This document shows, piece by piece, positions 32,279-44,794 of a stretch of DNA of 64,000 bases; position 1 is the stretch's first letter; every line of letters begins with the position of its first letter. Source of the DNA: Cryptomeria japonica (taxonomy: Eukaryota; Streptophyta; Pinopsida; Cupressales; Cupressaceae); contig NC_081409.1 of NCBI RefSeq assembly GCF_030272615.1, positions 241,884,332 to 241,948,331 of the forward strand, in the 5' to 3' direction. The translations under genes and the position numbers were made by a program. Under the pieces are notes generated by a model. The model saw nothing but the letters and a program-made list of their open reading frames with translations. It was not told the DNA's origin and made no database searches.

Positions 32279-35200
32279 CATAGATGAACTACTCGCCACT
32301 CGGCAAAACTCGCCAAGGCCTGAAAAAAAAACTCGGGAAAAACTCGGCGAAAAACTCAGCAACTTAAAATCACGCTTAAATTTAATTAAAAATGCATTTT
32401 TTTTGCAAGATTTAATGAGAAGATGCATCCAATGAGTCAATAAATGAGAACACAAAAGAAAAAAGCTGATTCTGGATATATTTAAATGCAAAGTGTGTAC
32501 AAAATTGCATCCTCATGAGGAATGCTGATGGTTGGAAGCCTCGAAGCAAAATAGTAAATAGTTTCTGGAAAACCAAAAGTAAATGCATCATTACAATTAC
32601 AACTTCCTCTTCCCAACTCTAGCAAAAACTAGGGGAGAGGTAGAACTAGAGGGTCTAGTCCTAGAAGTCTGCAGTGGGCTTGATTGTGCCTCCTCGCTCG
32701 GTATGGATGGCTCGTCCTCCATCCTGGATGAAGCTATGTCTCCACCTGCTTCTGGCATTGGCAATGACTCCTCATCCTCATCCTCTTCCTCTTCAATGTC
32801 ATCCAGCGTGAAACCAAATCCACCCCCCTCCTCCTCCACAACCTGCCTCTTGAAATCAATGATATCATCCTTAGAAAACAATGGAGGCTTCTCTTGTGAT
32901 GTCCAATCACTATAAGGATCTATATCATCCAAGTCAATTGGACCACCTTCTACTTCCTCTACCTTCCTTACACGCAATCGAAGATTATATTGCACGAAGA
33001 CAAGGTCATTGAGGCGTTTTTGCTCTAACTTGCTCCTCTTCTTCATGTGGATTGCTTCAAACAAGCTCCAATTGCGCTCACAATTGGATGAACTACAAGG
33101 CTGACATAAGATTTTGAGGTCAATTTTTTTGAGATGTGGGGTGTTTCCACCCCAATTTTGCCACCAAGCATCTGCAAAATAAAAAAAATTGAAAAGTTAG
33201 AAAGCAAAAAGAAAAGAGAAAACATAATTTATTAATTTTATCAATCACTTTAGATCCCAAAATCCAAATGGCAAATGTTATACCTGGGGTTTGAGTGGTT
33301 CTTCCTCTCCTAGCCAGCTCTGAAGAGAATAGCTTACCCCTTGCTTCCTCATAATTTTGGAGTTCGCCCACAATGAGGTCTATCTCCTCAACATCGTGTA
33401 CCATCCTTTGAATGCATGTAGTGAGGCCTTCCATGACCTCTCCATTAGGATCTGAGTAAGAACCCCCAAACTTAAAACGAGGGTTGAGGAAGTACCTTGC
33501 TGCATGAATGGGTTGGTGGAGGATTGTTCCACCTCTTATCAATAATCTCTCAAATGGGATCAAATTTGAGTCTATCCCCCTTGTAATAATTTTTGATAGA
33601 CTCCTTGGCCCTATCCATGGCCTCATAAATATACCCCATTGGGGTTTTATCCCCATCCATCAAGCGCAAAACTCTAACCAAGGGCTCTGACACCTACAAT
33701 TGAAAAATACAAATTACAAAAAGATTAATTAATGAAGTTACAAATTAGTAATGAGAGACTGGATTTAAGAATAATTAAAAATTTAAGTTTTGAAGTTACC
33801 TTCACAATCTCTACAGCTCTTTGTGCAAATTGGTTGTCGAAGACTATGCATGCGACAACCTCCTTCAACCTTCTTTGAATAAGGTGAGTTTAGCCATGCT
33901 TCTCTCACAAACATTTGTGTCAAAGAATTCAATGTAACAAGAATGCTTTGCAACGTCAAGAAAATCGTTGCAAACCTTGGGACGCCAACTCTCACCAAAT
34001 CTTTCCCTTGGGTGTTCTCTCTCATCAAATGTAGGACCCAAGGGTGATTGTAAATATATTTCGTGAGCCTCCTTGCATCTTCCACAATTGGAGTCACCCA
34101 CTCAAGTTTCCCTATGTCCTCCAAAAGAAGGTCAAGGACATGTGTTGCACAAGGTGTCCAAAAAAGAGTGGGGTGCCTCTCTTGGAGGATTCTACCTGCA
34201 AAAGAAGTTATTCTTAAGAAAGATGCAACCAAGAAAAACAAAGCCACAACAAATGCAAATATTGCTAAAGGTGATAATTCAAAAGGATTCTACCTGCTAC
34301 CACATATGCTGTTGCATTATCTGTGATGATTTGTACCACATTCTCTGCTCCCACCTCCATGACAACGTGCTCCAACATTCCAGCCAATGTTTCTACATTT
34401 TTCACCTTATTGGAGGTATCAACCGATTTCAAGAACACTACATTGTCCTTGCAAGCAACCAAAAAATTAATGATGGTGCGGTTCTTGCCATCTGTCCACC
34501 CATCAGAAAGAATGGTGCAGCCATATTTTGTCCATTTATTTTTTTGGTCCTCCACTTGTTTTACCCTAGCAACTGCATTTGTGAACAACCTACAAGAACA
34601 AAGTGAAATTAGGTCTTAATACACAATTTTGATTTAATAAACAAGAAATCTAAAAAACAATTAAAAATGAAATCAAGTGGACTATTTAGTAATTTACTAA
34701 CCTCCCACTCAAATCCTTGTGAGAAGGGGCCTTGTACCCCTTTCTTGCAACTGTCATTGCAGTCACCAAATTCAGCCAATAAGGATTGTTCGCCACATTG
34801 AATGGAATGTTGTTGAATTACCAAAAAACAGCTGCTGCAATGTCGGTTTTCTCATGTGCCTCCCTATTCCATCTAGTGGCCTCTAACGATGGTTGTGCTC
34901 CAAGCGTGTTCCTGGGCACAAAATAATCACCTATGGACCCTGATTGTGATGCAGCAGTGCCCTTGCCAGCCCCATGTACTCTACTAGAGGAAGCAGAAGC
35001 GATGGGCGAGGTGGTGGTGGGTTTACGGATACGTGGGCCACGCCGAGAGCCCACTAGGCCCTCAAGTGCTTCTTGTTCTTCTTCAATGTCAATAGAAGCA
35101 CCTTGAGATTCAGCTATGGTTGATCTCATGGCTAGCTTTGCTCTCTCCCTTTGCAATTTATTCTCTGCCCGAGCTGCAAGTAGGGCATTCATTTGTCTTT

Positions 35201-36058
35201 TCATTTCAGGATTGGTCCCAATGCATTCTCTAGCATCATGCACGTCTATGCCTACAAGGTGGTATTTGAGGCGGTTGATGCCTCCATGAAGTATTTTTTC
35301 ACACTTTATGCAAATAACTGTCCCAGGATCCAACCCCTCATAGGCATACCTCCAAGCCCTATCTCTAGCACCTTTAGGACAGGTGCCTATATATCCAGAT
35401 GGGCATGGTTATAGTGGCCAATCAGAACTTGCCATAATTAATCCTTAGTTAACCTACACATACAAAGTGAAAAAAGAAAGTTAACATTTTAGTTAAACAA
35501 TTTAGCAAACTATCTAAATTAGTTGAAAAAAATTTAGACATCATTCAAAGTTCAAAAAAAAAAAAAACTATTAGGGTTTGATTTTTTTTTTAAAACTAGA
35601 GATTCTTCAAAAAAATAGTGAAAATTTCAACAAAACTTGTCAAAACTAGTTTTAAATCTTGTTCAAATAACTTAAAAAGATTTTAGACTACTTAGGAATG
35701 ATTTCTAATTCATCTAGATGCAACAAAAAATAAACAAAATGTTTTAAAAAAACATAGAAAAAAAATAAAAAAACCAACCTTGGAATCTGATTTTTCTTGA
35801 AAAACCACCTCAAATCTCCTTCAAATCCACTTGGAATTGGCAAGATTAGCTGGAAATCACCTTGCAAGAGTGTTGGAGTCACTCTTCCCCTTCTCAGCAA
35901 AAAACCCAAGCTAAAATGATGAAATGAAATGTGTTTTTGACGTTTTTTGGTATAATGCTGGAGCGGCCGAGTTTTTGTCTCAGACTCGGCGAGTAAAAGT
36001 CAATATTACTCGCCGAGCTTGAAAACTCGCTAAGTTTTCGGCGAGTGGTTCATCTATG
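32279..36058 (-). mobile_element. hAT element hAT-4 inside LTR-D; TSD GTTAAGAA
   Basis: This 3,780-bp unit has terminal repeats CATAGATGAACTACTCGCC and, from the other end, CATAGATGAACCACTCGCC. The 8-bp duplication GTTAAGAA (32271-32278 and 36059-36066) is perfect. Subterminal ACTCGCC/CTCGGCGAG motifs repeat at both ends (32290-32360 and 35960-36045). It carries an intron-containing transposase gene on the minus strand that is broken by stops. Confidence 0.93.
32597..35435 (-). pseudogene. hAT-4 transposase, multi-exon, with stops
   Basis: The likely start is at 35435 (MASSDWPL), with a TAA as codon 9, then PSGYIGTCPKGARDRAWRYA. A BED finger follows (TVICIKCEK, then RLKYHLVGI and ARECIG). 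Another TAA near 34817 interrupts the FNNIPFNVANNPYW block. The core has GCTILSDGWTDGKNRTIINF (34490-34550; first Asp), VVQIITDNATAY (second Asp) and, after an intron, LFWTPCATHVLDLLLEDIG. The last exon (33095-32597) has SSNCERNWSLFEAIHMKKRS, with the catalytic Glu, and an acidic tail. At least three introns separate the parts, as in hAT-3 but not hAT-1. The visible stops make this copy inactive. Confidence 0.82.
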
Positions 36059-37650
36059 GTTAAGAATATGGATCACCATATCAACAAGACATGGTTATAG
36101 ACGATGATCAACTATTCGGATGCTTCATCATCCGATAAAATTGAGTAAGATGATCTTATAATATACCTGCTATTATGTGAACAAATGATCATCGATTAAT
36201 AATTTGTGTTCATGGGGAAGGTGCGAGTAAGCACAAGAAACCGACACCCATGAAATAACAAATATTTATGGAAGATTGGTTTAGAGCGAAGGGTATAGAA
36301 ACATAACCTACTGTAGCATAACAAGATTATTCTACAGCGACTATACTTAAAAGGTAGCAAATACAATCGGTGCTAACAATGAATAATCATGGGGAAAATG
36401 ATTGGCAACCTTATTAAAGACGTGAATAATATTATTAATGGTAGTGACAAGTGAATATATTTATCATAATGGCTGACTCAATCCGGAACATTAATAATCA
36501 TCTACTCGTTACTAAGACAACGATGCTCCACGAATGGGTGCAATTTGCTAGGAAATTGATGAAGGCTAGGAACATCGATTGACATTAAGGGGTATCAGTG
36601 GAGGATTATGGACTCTATTCCTCAACACGATAAACATAGCCGCTGTATGGAGTTGATGACAGAATCAATGCTTAAATTAACTTGTTGTATTAAGTAATAT
36701 TGAGTTTAAGAGAAGACAATGAGTTAGATGATTAGTCACCAATGATGTGTATTTAAGCAAGGAGATGGAAATGTCAATTAAGCTACATGACAGCGATTTA
36801 TCGATTAAGGGAGGAAACGCCTATAAGTAAATGTTAATCATCAATAGTAAGCAGCAGAATTAAGTGGAAGTCAGCGATTATTTTAATTAAAATATCAATG
36901 GTGTACAAAGTCCGATTTGATTATGAGGAGGATTGAGGTGGCAGCGATTACAAGATAAACTGCTATATTTTAAGATAACAACAATTATATTTGGTTATGC
37001 ACTGATTATGTTAAGAAGTTTAATCGATAACAAAATGATTGTTATGAAGAGACAATGGACATGTCTCTTGGATGCATTGTATCCATTGGCAAGGTATAAG
37101 AAGGGAATCTCTCTCTCTCAATCAAGGGGGGACGGGAAGCCTTTTATCTCCTTTATCCATATTTGGATCTGCTCTTAGAGAACTTGCCATATTGGCTATT
37201 ATTGGTCACATATCTACAAAGGAAGATCAGAAACAACACCTTGTTGCAAGAGTTAATCGACTACATCAGACATAGCAGCATCATTCTAAATTGCACAAGC
37301 ATATCAACATAATAGACACAGCAATTATTGCTACAAGCTGGTTACAAGCACATAATTCTACTTCAGATACAGCACCACTGATATATATATCAGAATCGAC
37401 ATCAGACTAACATTGCAAGGATCATATATTGTATATCTGAATATCTAAAATATACATTGCATAAACATCAACATTCTTTAAATTAGGAGATAAGTCCTAT
37501 CTTTTGAACTATTCTTAAAATTTTAAGTTAAATATCATAAAAAAATGTCCTCAGCTTGGTAAAATTTTTTATTACAGTTCTCACTTTAAGCTGGAATTGT
37601 TGTTCCAGGATTAAATAAAGGAAACTCCCATTTGGGGACATTACACACTG

Positions 37651-37896
37651 CCACCTGCCAGCACCATCTTCGATGCTTGTTGTAGGGAGACAAGAATGCA
37701 GCGAAGGAAAGGAGCTGACAACATCCAACTAATATAAACCTCCTTCACATGCTCTGAGAATAAAAACTCAGGCTATGAATTCATTAAAATGTCACCCTCC
37801 ATCAAATCAACCCCTAGGAATATCAGTCACACAAGCTGCCTGTGAAGTGAAATGACAGCAAATGGTATAAGTCAAGATACTACTATGTGGCCCAAG
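37651..37896. other. Flank between LTR-D and element C
   Basis: Non-coding on both strands. It was continuous with 52028 onward before element C inserted. Confidence 0.5.
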
Positions 37897-39422
37897 CAAG
37901 ATGAATGTCCCACTCCTAATGGAGCACTGAAATCTGAAACTGAGTAACCTTCTTGTGAGTTTTAATTTATTAAACTACGTTCTCCTATTATTTGGTGGTC
38001 TTTTAGAGCTAGACAGAAGTTGCAGAAGATGTGTTTTCTATGATTTGTTTTGAAGTTTTTGAAAGAGAGTGTTAAATACTTTCTTTTACATCAATGAAGC
38101 AAACTGAAAACTAAATTGAAAATTACATTCAAGCTTGTCTTTGTATCAGATTTCTATTGAAGATGAGTACTTTAAGCACTTTGATATGAGTGCTATTACA
38201 AAGCCAATGAAATCTTAAAAACACTAACTACATACCCGGTAGCTTGATGTAGATAAAGAAAACTTGAAAGGTAGCACACAACCAAGGTGCACACTCAGAA
38301 AATGAGATGCTTATTCAGAAAAAAGACTCACAGAGATCAGAAATATAATCCTTTCCTCTTCAAATCATGAACATATGATGGTCTGTTGAAAGCAATAATG
38401 ATGGAATATATAAACTGTACTTTCCTCTTGAGATGGGGTTTCTTGTGAGCTCTAAATCCTTGGATGGGATGGCTTGCTGATGGACTGATTTTTATGTCTT
38501 TAAATAATCTTTAGACTGCTGCAACCTTCCAAAACTTGTCTGCTCTATTGGGATGATTGTGTGACAATAAGGAACTGATTAGAAAGAAGTTTGTATTAGT
38601 ATTGACCTTGCACAAGGAGAAGAGTGGGCTGGCTAGGCACACAAGCACCTCACTCAGCCAATCCACAAATAACTTCAAACTGCTGTTCCAAATACCACTA
38701 AAGATTGTTTTATGGTATTCAACATTTAGACAAAAAGTTGCTGGTGACAAACACAACAACTATGGTGCTGAAAACTGTATTCCTTGAGCTCCCTCTACTT
38801 TGAAATGGTATGGCCACACAAGCAAATAGGTGGCTTCAGATTTGCTACAACTTATCCAACTTTGATGCCCAAAGGAAACTTCTAAAAAAGAAGCTTCTCC
38901 TCACACCCTTGGCTGGTCTCTCATAGCTGTAGATGTGCAAGCAATTGAGGTTTCCGTCTCCAAAGTTCTCAAAACCCTAAGGTTGTCAAGCTCCTCAAAG
39001 GAGACATGAAAAAGAAATGATATCCAAAAACATAAATAGAAATGAGTCTCTAATGACCTTTAAATAACCTTTCCTCAATTTGCCCTAATTAGGGTTGAAA
39101 CCCTAACACCTCAATCAAATTTAATGAATTAAATAATAACTTTATCCTCATGACAATTCTCCCACTTAGGACGTACACTTTATGTTATATGGTTTCTCCA
39201 CTTATACTAACCTTTTATCTCTCTCTTTCCCATTCACTCTCTCACTAGGAATAGGTACATAGGAAAGGTGAAACTTAATATTATAAAATATGTTTTAAGT
39301 GACCCAAGGAGAGATTACAGAGTAATATGCATCAACTTTGTTATATTTTTAATTTGTTTTTTTGTCTGTCTCCTCATAGATACTTGGCAAGGAAGCACCT
39401 TGTTGATACATGATAGCCTCGG

Positions 39423-39482
39423 TAAGATAAATGATTGAATGAGAGATAAATGAAGTCTCTCATTCAATCATCTATCTTATCG
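39423..39482. repeat. Hairpin with stem of about 24 bp
   Basis: TAAGATAAATGATTGAATGA and its extension to GAGA pair with TCTCTCATTCAATCATCTAT plus CTTA, with one mismatch and the loop TAAATGAAG. It lies at the start of solo LTR-E. Confidence 0.8.
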
Positions 39483-39534
39483 ATAGACTATGATAAGACT
39501 TCATTTATCATTTCCTTCATCTGATGATTATTCT

Positions 39535-39538
<4 letters not shown>

Positions 39539-39586
<48 letters not shown>
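39539..39586. repeat. TA dinucleotide microsatellite
   Basis: About 24 uninterrupted TA units lie inside solo LTR-E. A shorter TA run follows near 39991-40006. Confidence 0.95.
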
Positions 39587-39587
<1 letters not shown>

Positions 39588-39603
39588 CTTTACTTGCAAA
39601 TTC

Positions 39604-39895
39604 CGATTCTTAACCAATGTCTAACTACCGATTATTATCGGTTGCAAATCATAAAGCACAAATACCGATTGGTATCGATTTACCTTGTTAATCATTTGCA
39701 CATCGATCATTATCGATCAAACACGTTAACTATGTAAACACCGATTGTTATCGGGCTTATTAAAAGACTGCATACCGATTAGTATCGGTTCACTTGTTAA
39801 TAATATACACACCGGTTAGTATCGGCTCACTTGTTGATGATATACACGTCGATTAGTAACTTCTATACATGTCGATTGGTATAAGGTAAAATGCG
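39604..39895. repeat. ACCGATTnnTATCGGT palindromes, seven or more copies
   Basis: Short imperfect palindromes of the form ACCGATTRKTATCGGT lie near 39627, 39663, 39704, 39740, 39775, 39811, 39849 and 39878, spaced about 30-45 bp apart. They lie upstream of the later part of LTR-E and could be repeated binding sites in its U3. Confidence 0.75.
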
Positions 39896-40427
39896 ATTAT
39901 GATTCTAAGAGGTGCGATCAAGTAATATCTTGATCAGTCATGTCTATTAGACACGACCGGTCAAGGTATTGCTTGGTCCTCCTCATTAGCATATATATAT
40001 ATATATCAATCAATAATGATGAGAAGAACATCGAAATTAATAAATGCTCCTTCTCCATCTGTAGCATACCAGATAATAATCAGATCTATTATATTAAGAA
40101 ATAACATATACCTGAAAGAAGAAAAACAACCTTGAATATAACTTGCATCTTGAATCGAAAATCGAATAACATTTACACACCTCACTCTCTCTCTAGACGC
40201 ATGTATGCCTTTGAAGGAGATACTCTAGGGTTTAATGCAGTTTTAGACTAGCAACTTGAAGATAACAATACCGTCGACTGATTCCACCCATGTTTACTCT
40301 AAAGTGCCCTCTGAAATAGGAGAAAATCACGAGTCCAGTGTCCTCTGCCTGTCCTTATCAGTCTACGAGGACTTCGTTAATAGACTGATCTTGATATTTT
40401 GATTCAAGCTAAGAAGGGGACATTACA

Positions 40428-42986
40428 GTCTGCCCTTCCCAAGATTGCTTGTCCACAAGCAATGCTAATGCAATCCTGGAATCAACTGCCTGAAACCAAC
40501 TGAAAACATGAATGATTCCAGGGTCCCAAATTATTCTCAAGAAGAATCCACCATGTTGTTGCTGTGCCACTGGTATAAATATTGTCATGCCCTGAATGGT
40601 GGAACAACTCATCCCAATCCCAAAGAAGTAGAGCACTAATCATGATGACGTCGGGATCCCAAATCATCCTGTTACCCATGTCAAAAGAAAGGAGATAAAT
40701 GTATCTCACTATAAAACTATCATTAACTCCCTGCATGTACAGGTACACCATCATAAAGATATTACAAGTATTTATTGTGAAAAATATACCACTCCATCCA
40801 ATGCTGTTGGTATAAATCAGGTCTGTTACCAACCTACTGAAAACCATAATAATGTGAATGCCAACAGTGTCTCCTAGAGCGTATGATGATAGACACTTAA
40901 TCTCATACCGATCACCAACACTGAAGTAGTGGTTCCAAACCTTCAAAACTGCCCAAACAGCTGATGTTCTCCATGTAAATCCTAAAGATTCTATATCCAA
41001 CAATGTAGGACAGCCACACATTAGTAATGGATGCATATAAAACCAACACTCCTCATACTTTGGTCTACTTTCCAACTGAAGTTCAGTGCTCACATATGTA
41101 TACCAATTGTTACCAAATGCCTCCAATTCATTAGATTCTAGTCCTAATATTAGGACAGCTACATGTTCCTTTGAATAATAATCATTATGATATGGTTGTG
41201 TCAAGATATAAGTAGATTCATCGAAAATCTAAAAAATATTTGGATTCTCAATCAAAACTGACTCGTGCTTATCTTTTTCTATTGGTGATGGCAAATTATC
41301 GCTGGCTGATCCATAGCTGGTAGGTACAATCTTGTCTGGCCCCTTCATGTCTTGGGTCTTAATAGACTTTCCCAAGTGATTTGTCTTAGCATCATCATGT
41401 TTAAGTTCATCAGCTCAACATGTAATTTTAGATTCATACCTTGTTTCTTGACCATATACTTCTGATTGCTCTATATAATTGGCTGTCATAAAAGGCTTTC
41501 TCATCAAATGTTCTTTTTCTTTAGTACCTACCCCTTAAAAAATGAAGGAACTATGTTGTCCTTCCTTTTGATGACTTGCATGATGTATGTTATTGACTGG
41601 TTCAACCATCTATTGAAGGTGTTGTCTTGTATAGGCAGCTAACGACTTAGTTTCTTTAGTTTTTCCCAGCCGATCATTACATAAACTTTGGGTCCTTTCT
41701 TCATCTTCCATATTACGATAGATAAATTCAGACCTATCCTTATGCTGAAAATCATCATTCAATTGATTTTCTGAATCATTTCCTGGATCCCATATCTTAT
41801 TATCTCCAATCAGTTTATGCAAATCTGATTGGTCTTCATTCTCTAACATCATGAGAAGTTCATCCCTCGTAGTCGCCTCTATGTGCTGATTTGAATTCAT
41901 TGTTTCTGCTTATTCTTCTCTAACTGTTTCAAATGGTTCTTCCATACTATGCTCATCCAATCTATCTTCCTTATTGCCTTCTCTTTTGAGTCTCAAACCT
42001 TTATCATTAGATGTTGTCACATTAGAAGTGTTTTCTGTTATGTCTTCCACCTCATACCTACAAATGACATTTCCGTTTTCATTTCTATGGCATTCTTCCA
42101 TCCCTTGGACTATATATGTGTGATTTCTATCCATCTAGCATTATTTTCTTCTTCCATTGGAGTGGCCATTGTAGATGATTGAATGTTTGTCTTGGATGAT
42201 GAAGCATATGCCAAACTTACTTGTAAACAAAGATCATCAATCTCTTTATCTTTTTCCTCAATCAACTTGATAGCTTGATCCCTATCCTTGAGTAGGTGTA
42301 GATAATCAGCCTTTATGATTTCCATTGCCTTTTTGATAGGTTGCAATTGTTCATGAGAGATCCTACCTAGGAAGCCTTTTTGTCTTTCATTCATTTGGAT
42401 CTTACCAATGAGGTCTTCAATGGCTTTGTGAGTGTTACCCATCCTTGTAAGTGCTTGTATAACTATGTCATTTGTAACTACACATTGAGTTTCAATACCT
42501 TGCAAAGCCATAGATTCGTGACTATATTCATTCAAGTGGTTTGAGTTGTCACCTAAGAAGAATTTTGACCTTTTTTATTTGATGGAATATTATCTTTATC
42601 AATGCTAAGTGACTTGCAAGAAGACATCTTATAATCCTTGGAAGGTAAGATAGCATTATGAATGCAATCCATTTCTTTGTCATACTTATCAATGTTGATC
42701 TCCACATTTCCTACATAAAAACTTGAATAATCTTCACTTGTAGCAGCATCTTCTTCATGGCTGTCCCATGACTCACTTACCTTCAATTGCCCTTCCAATA
42801 ATTCCCGAGAAGTTAGATCAGCATCCTTAGCTGATTGGAAAGCGTCATCATGAATGCTATCAACATGTTCATCATTTATACTAGAGTTATCAGCCTTATA
42901 GGATAGCTCTAAGTGAGTATTAAAGGCTGATGTTTTGTCAATCTCCTTGCATGCATACTCATGATGGGAGGGATTCTTGTCATCAA
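40428..42986 (-). pseudogene. Element C internal ORFs of unknown origin
   Basis: Minus-strand pieces continue from the PDS5-like part. 43035-42553 is acidic (MLDEEPEEEREFKSEI). 42535-42110 includes a helical stretch (LQPIKKAMEIIKADYLHLLK, IEEKDKEIDDL) that could form a coiled coil. 41900-41610 is polar. 41204-40482 is aromatic-rich and repeats the phrase IWDPG or similar. The frames change several times. No gag, zinc-knuckle, protease or polymerase motif is seen. They may be remains of an original element protein or of other captured sequence. The polypurine stretch lies at the left end. Confidence 0.5.
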
Positions 42987-43716
42987 CTATTTCTGATTTG
43001 AACTCCCTTTCTTCCTCTGGCTCTTCATCAAGCAAGGTTTCAGCTTCCCTTCACATTGTTTGAAAACACTGTATACCAGGTTATAAGCAGCTGTAGAAGT
43101 AAACTGTCTTCGTTTCAGAACAACCAATAACAAAGATATGATAGGCTGGAAAATTACATCACTTTCATTGATAATTGAAGCCATAATGGTTCTCATGTAA
43201 TCATAAATAGATTTGTCATGTTCGTCACTAATAGTAATGAGGAAATTATGAAACATTTGAAGAATAAGATCCTCACAATCATAATCAATCATGATAATGC
43301 ATAATCTTACCTTTGCCATCAATTTTAAAACTTTAGCCCTCTTCCTAAAAGGACTTTTGATGTTATCAAGATCCTGAAAGCTATCCACCATTAAATGCAA
43401 TACCTCCTTCATTGTATTGTCATCATAACGGACTTTGAGGTGCCAAAATCCTTGTGATCTCACTCAAACAAGAAGTAACTATTACTCTTATATCATCCCC
43501 TGAGTGCTTCAACCACTTACGTTGACCTAAAAAAGTCACTCTTGGAACAAGAGCCAACTGCAATGAATTTGAAGGTGATTGCTCCACTAAGCACAAACAT
43601 CCCTCTAATTCATTTAGGATGTTGAGGACAACATCTCTTGGTTGTTGTTGTGTACTGAGCTTGCTTCCTGTTTCATATAGTACTTTCATGAACCATTGTC
43701 TATCATTTGATTCCAT
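42987..43716 (-). pseudogene. PDS5-like cohesin-regulator fragment captured by element C
   Basis: The first ORF of the element starts at 43716, about 70 nt after the primer site. Its sequence follows the N-terminal HEAT-repeat region of plant PDS5, the cohesin-associated protein that controls sister-chromatid cohesion in the nucleus. Recognisable blocks are LEGCLCLVEQSP, VIVTSCLSEITRILAPQSP, MKEVLHLMVDSFQDL, VLKLMAKVRLCIIMIDYDCE and LILQMFHNFLITISDEHD. One frameshift near 43437 falls between APQSP and DDNTMKEV, which are adjacent in the family. About 240 of more than 1,000 residues of a full PDS5 are present and no introns are seen, so the piece was probably taken from a spliced transcript. 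It is a relic, not a working PDS5 gene. The identification is from memory of the family. Confidence 0.75.
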
Positions 43717-43786
43717 ACTTCAATTGAGCTTTCAAATAACCCAACTCAAATCTAGAATATATCTTAACACAAGATGGCAGGAAATC

Positions 43787-43798
43787 GCTCTGATACCA
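43787..43798 (-). other. Primer-binding site of element C (tRNAiMet)
   Basis: TGGTATCAGAGC on the minus strand lies one base from the end of the right LTR at 43800. It fixes the element's orientation. Confidence 0.88.
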
Positions 43799-44274
43799 CT
43801 GTAATGTCCCACCCCTAATAGAACACTGAAATTTGAAGGTTACACCACTGTAATGTCCCAACCCTAATGGAACATTGAAATCTGAAACTAAGTAACCTGC
43901 TTGTGAGTTTTAATTTATTAAACTATGTTCTCCTATTATTTGGTGGTCTTTTAGAGCTAGACAAAAGTTGCAGAAGATGTGTTTTCTATGATTTGTTTTG
44001 AAGTTTTTGAAAGAGAGTGTTAAATACTTTCTTTTACAACAATGAAGCAAACTGAAAACTAAATTGAAAATTACATTCAAGCTTGTCTTTGTATCAGATT
44101 TCTATTGAAGATGAGTACTTTAAGCGCTTTGATATGAGTGCTTTTACAAAGCCAATGAAGTCTTAAAAACACTAACTACATACCGGGTAGCTTGATGTAG
44201 ATAAAGTAAACCTGAAAGGTAGCACACAACCAAAGTGCACACTCAGAAAATGAGGTGCTTATTTTGAAAAAAGA

Positions 44275-44786
44275 TGAAAGAAAATACAAGAGCAAGGAAA
44301 GAAAAACAAAATCCAAGTAAGTTTATTGGTGAAGTAAATGTTAATAAGAGAAATGCAGAAACCTTGGAGTAGTCACCCAAATGTGAAGGAGGCACAAGAA
44401 CTTTTGAAAGGGGAAAAACAAAGAAAAACCCCTTGTGTTATTATGAATGAGGCAATGCCTAAAATGAGAGAGAGAGAGAGAGAGAGACTCTTTACAATAA
44501 TGTCATTAAAAAGAAATGAAAGAGGAGACGTCTCTTAAATAGAGATGAGGAGAGGAGTTACAAAGTAACTCCCAAATCTATGAATGCCACCATTCATAAA
44601 ATGTGTGTACCATGTGTCCACATTCTCTTAAGGAGAAAATCTAATATTCCTTAATAAAGGAAAATAAAAGAAATGACTTGTCCTCACACATGTACTAAAG
44701 GACAAATTACATGTAGAGATTCCAAAGGAATATCCCAAATTAAATACAAATAAACCTAAGCCAACTAAAGATTAAATATTCTAACA
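44275..44786 (-). repeat. Copia 3' LTR
   Basis: On the plus strand it runs TGAAAGAAAATACAAGAGC to AATATTCTAACA. It contains a short GA run near 44465-44487. Confidence 0.9.
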
Positions 44787-44794
44787 ACCCCCCC

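Larger units (their letters stand above)
31850..37645. mobile_element. Solo LTR-D carrying hAT-4; TSD CACTG
   Basis: The unit starts TGTGATGTCCCC and ends GGGGACATTACA, with CACTG at 31845-31849 and 37646-37650. Without hAT-4 and one copy of its TSD it is about 2.0 kb. Both ends match LTR-A: the start has CCAAACTGAACCTC and the end GGAATTGTTG followed by AGGA. No internal domain is present, so it is a solo LTR. Confidence 0.88.
39401..40177 (+). mobile_element. Solo LTR-E nested in element C; TSD CACCT
   Basis: This 777-bp insert starts TGTTGATACATG and ends AACATTTACA, with CACCT at 39396-39400 and 40178-40182. The sister LTR (near 51770-51780) reads GGAAGCACCTCACTCTC without the insert, a natural empty site. 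The insert holds a 24-bp hairpin, a TA microsatellite and a series of ATCGGT palindromes. Confidence 0.92.
37902..40427 (-). repeat. 3' LTR of element C (contains a nested solo LTR)
   Basis: The LTR begins TGAATGTCCCA and ends GGGGACATTACA on the plus strand. It aligns with the right LTR along its length except for the 777-bp insert at 39401-40177, which the other LTR lacks. Confidence 0.9.

Noticed and set aside
42987-43716. A host PDS5 gene at this locus
   Set aside because: Only the N-terminal part is present, it is frameshifted and intronless, and it lies between LTRs, primer site and polypurine tract.
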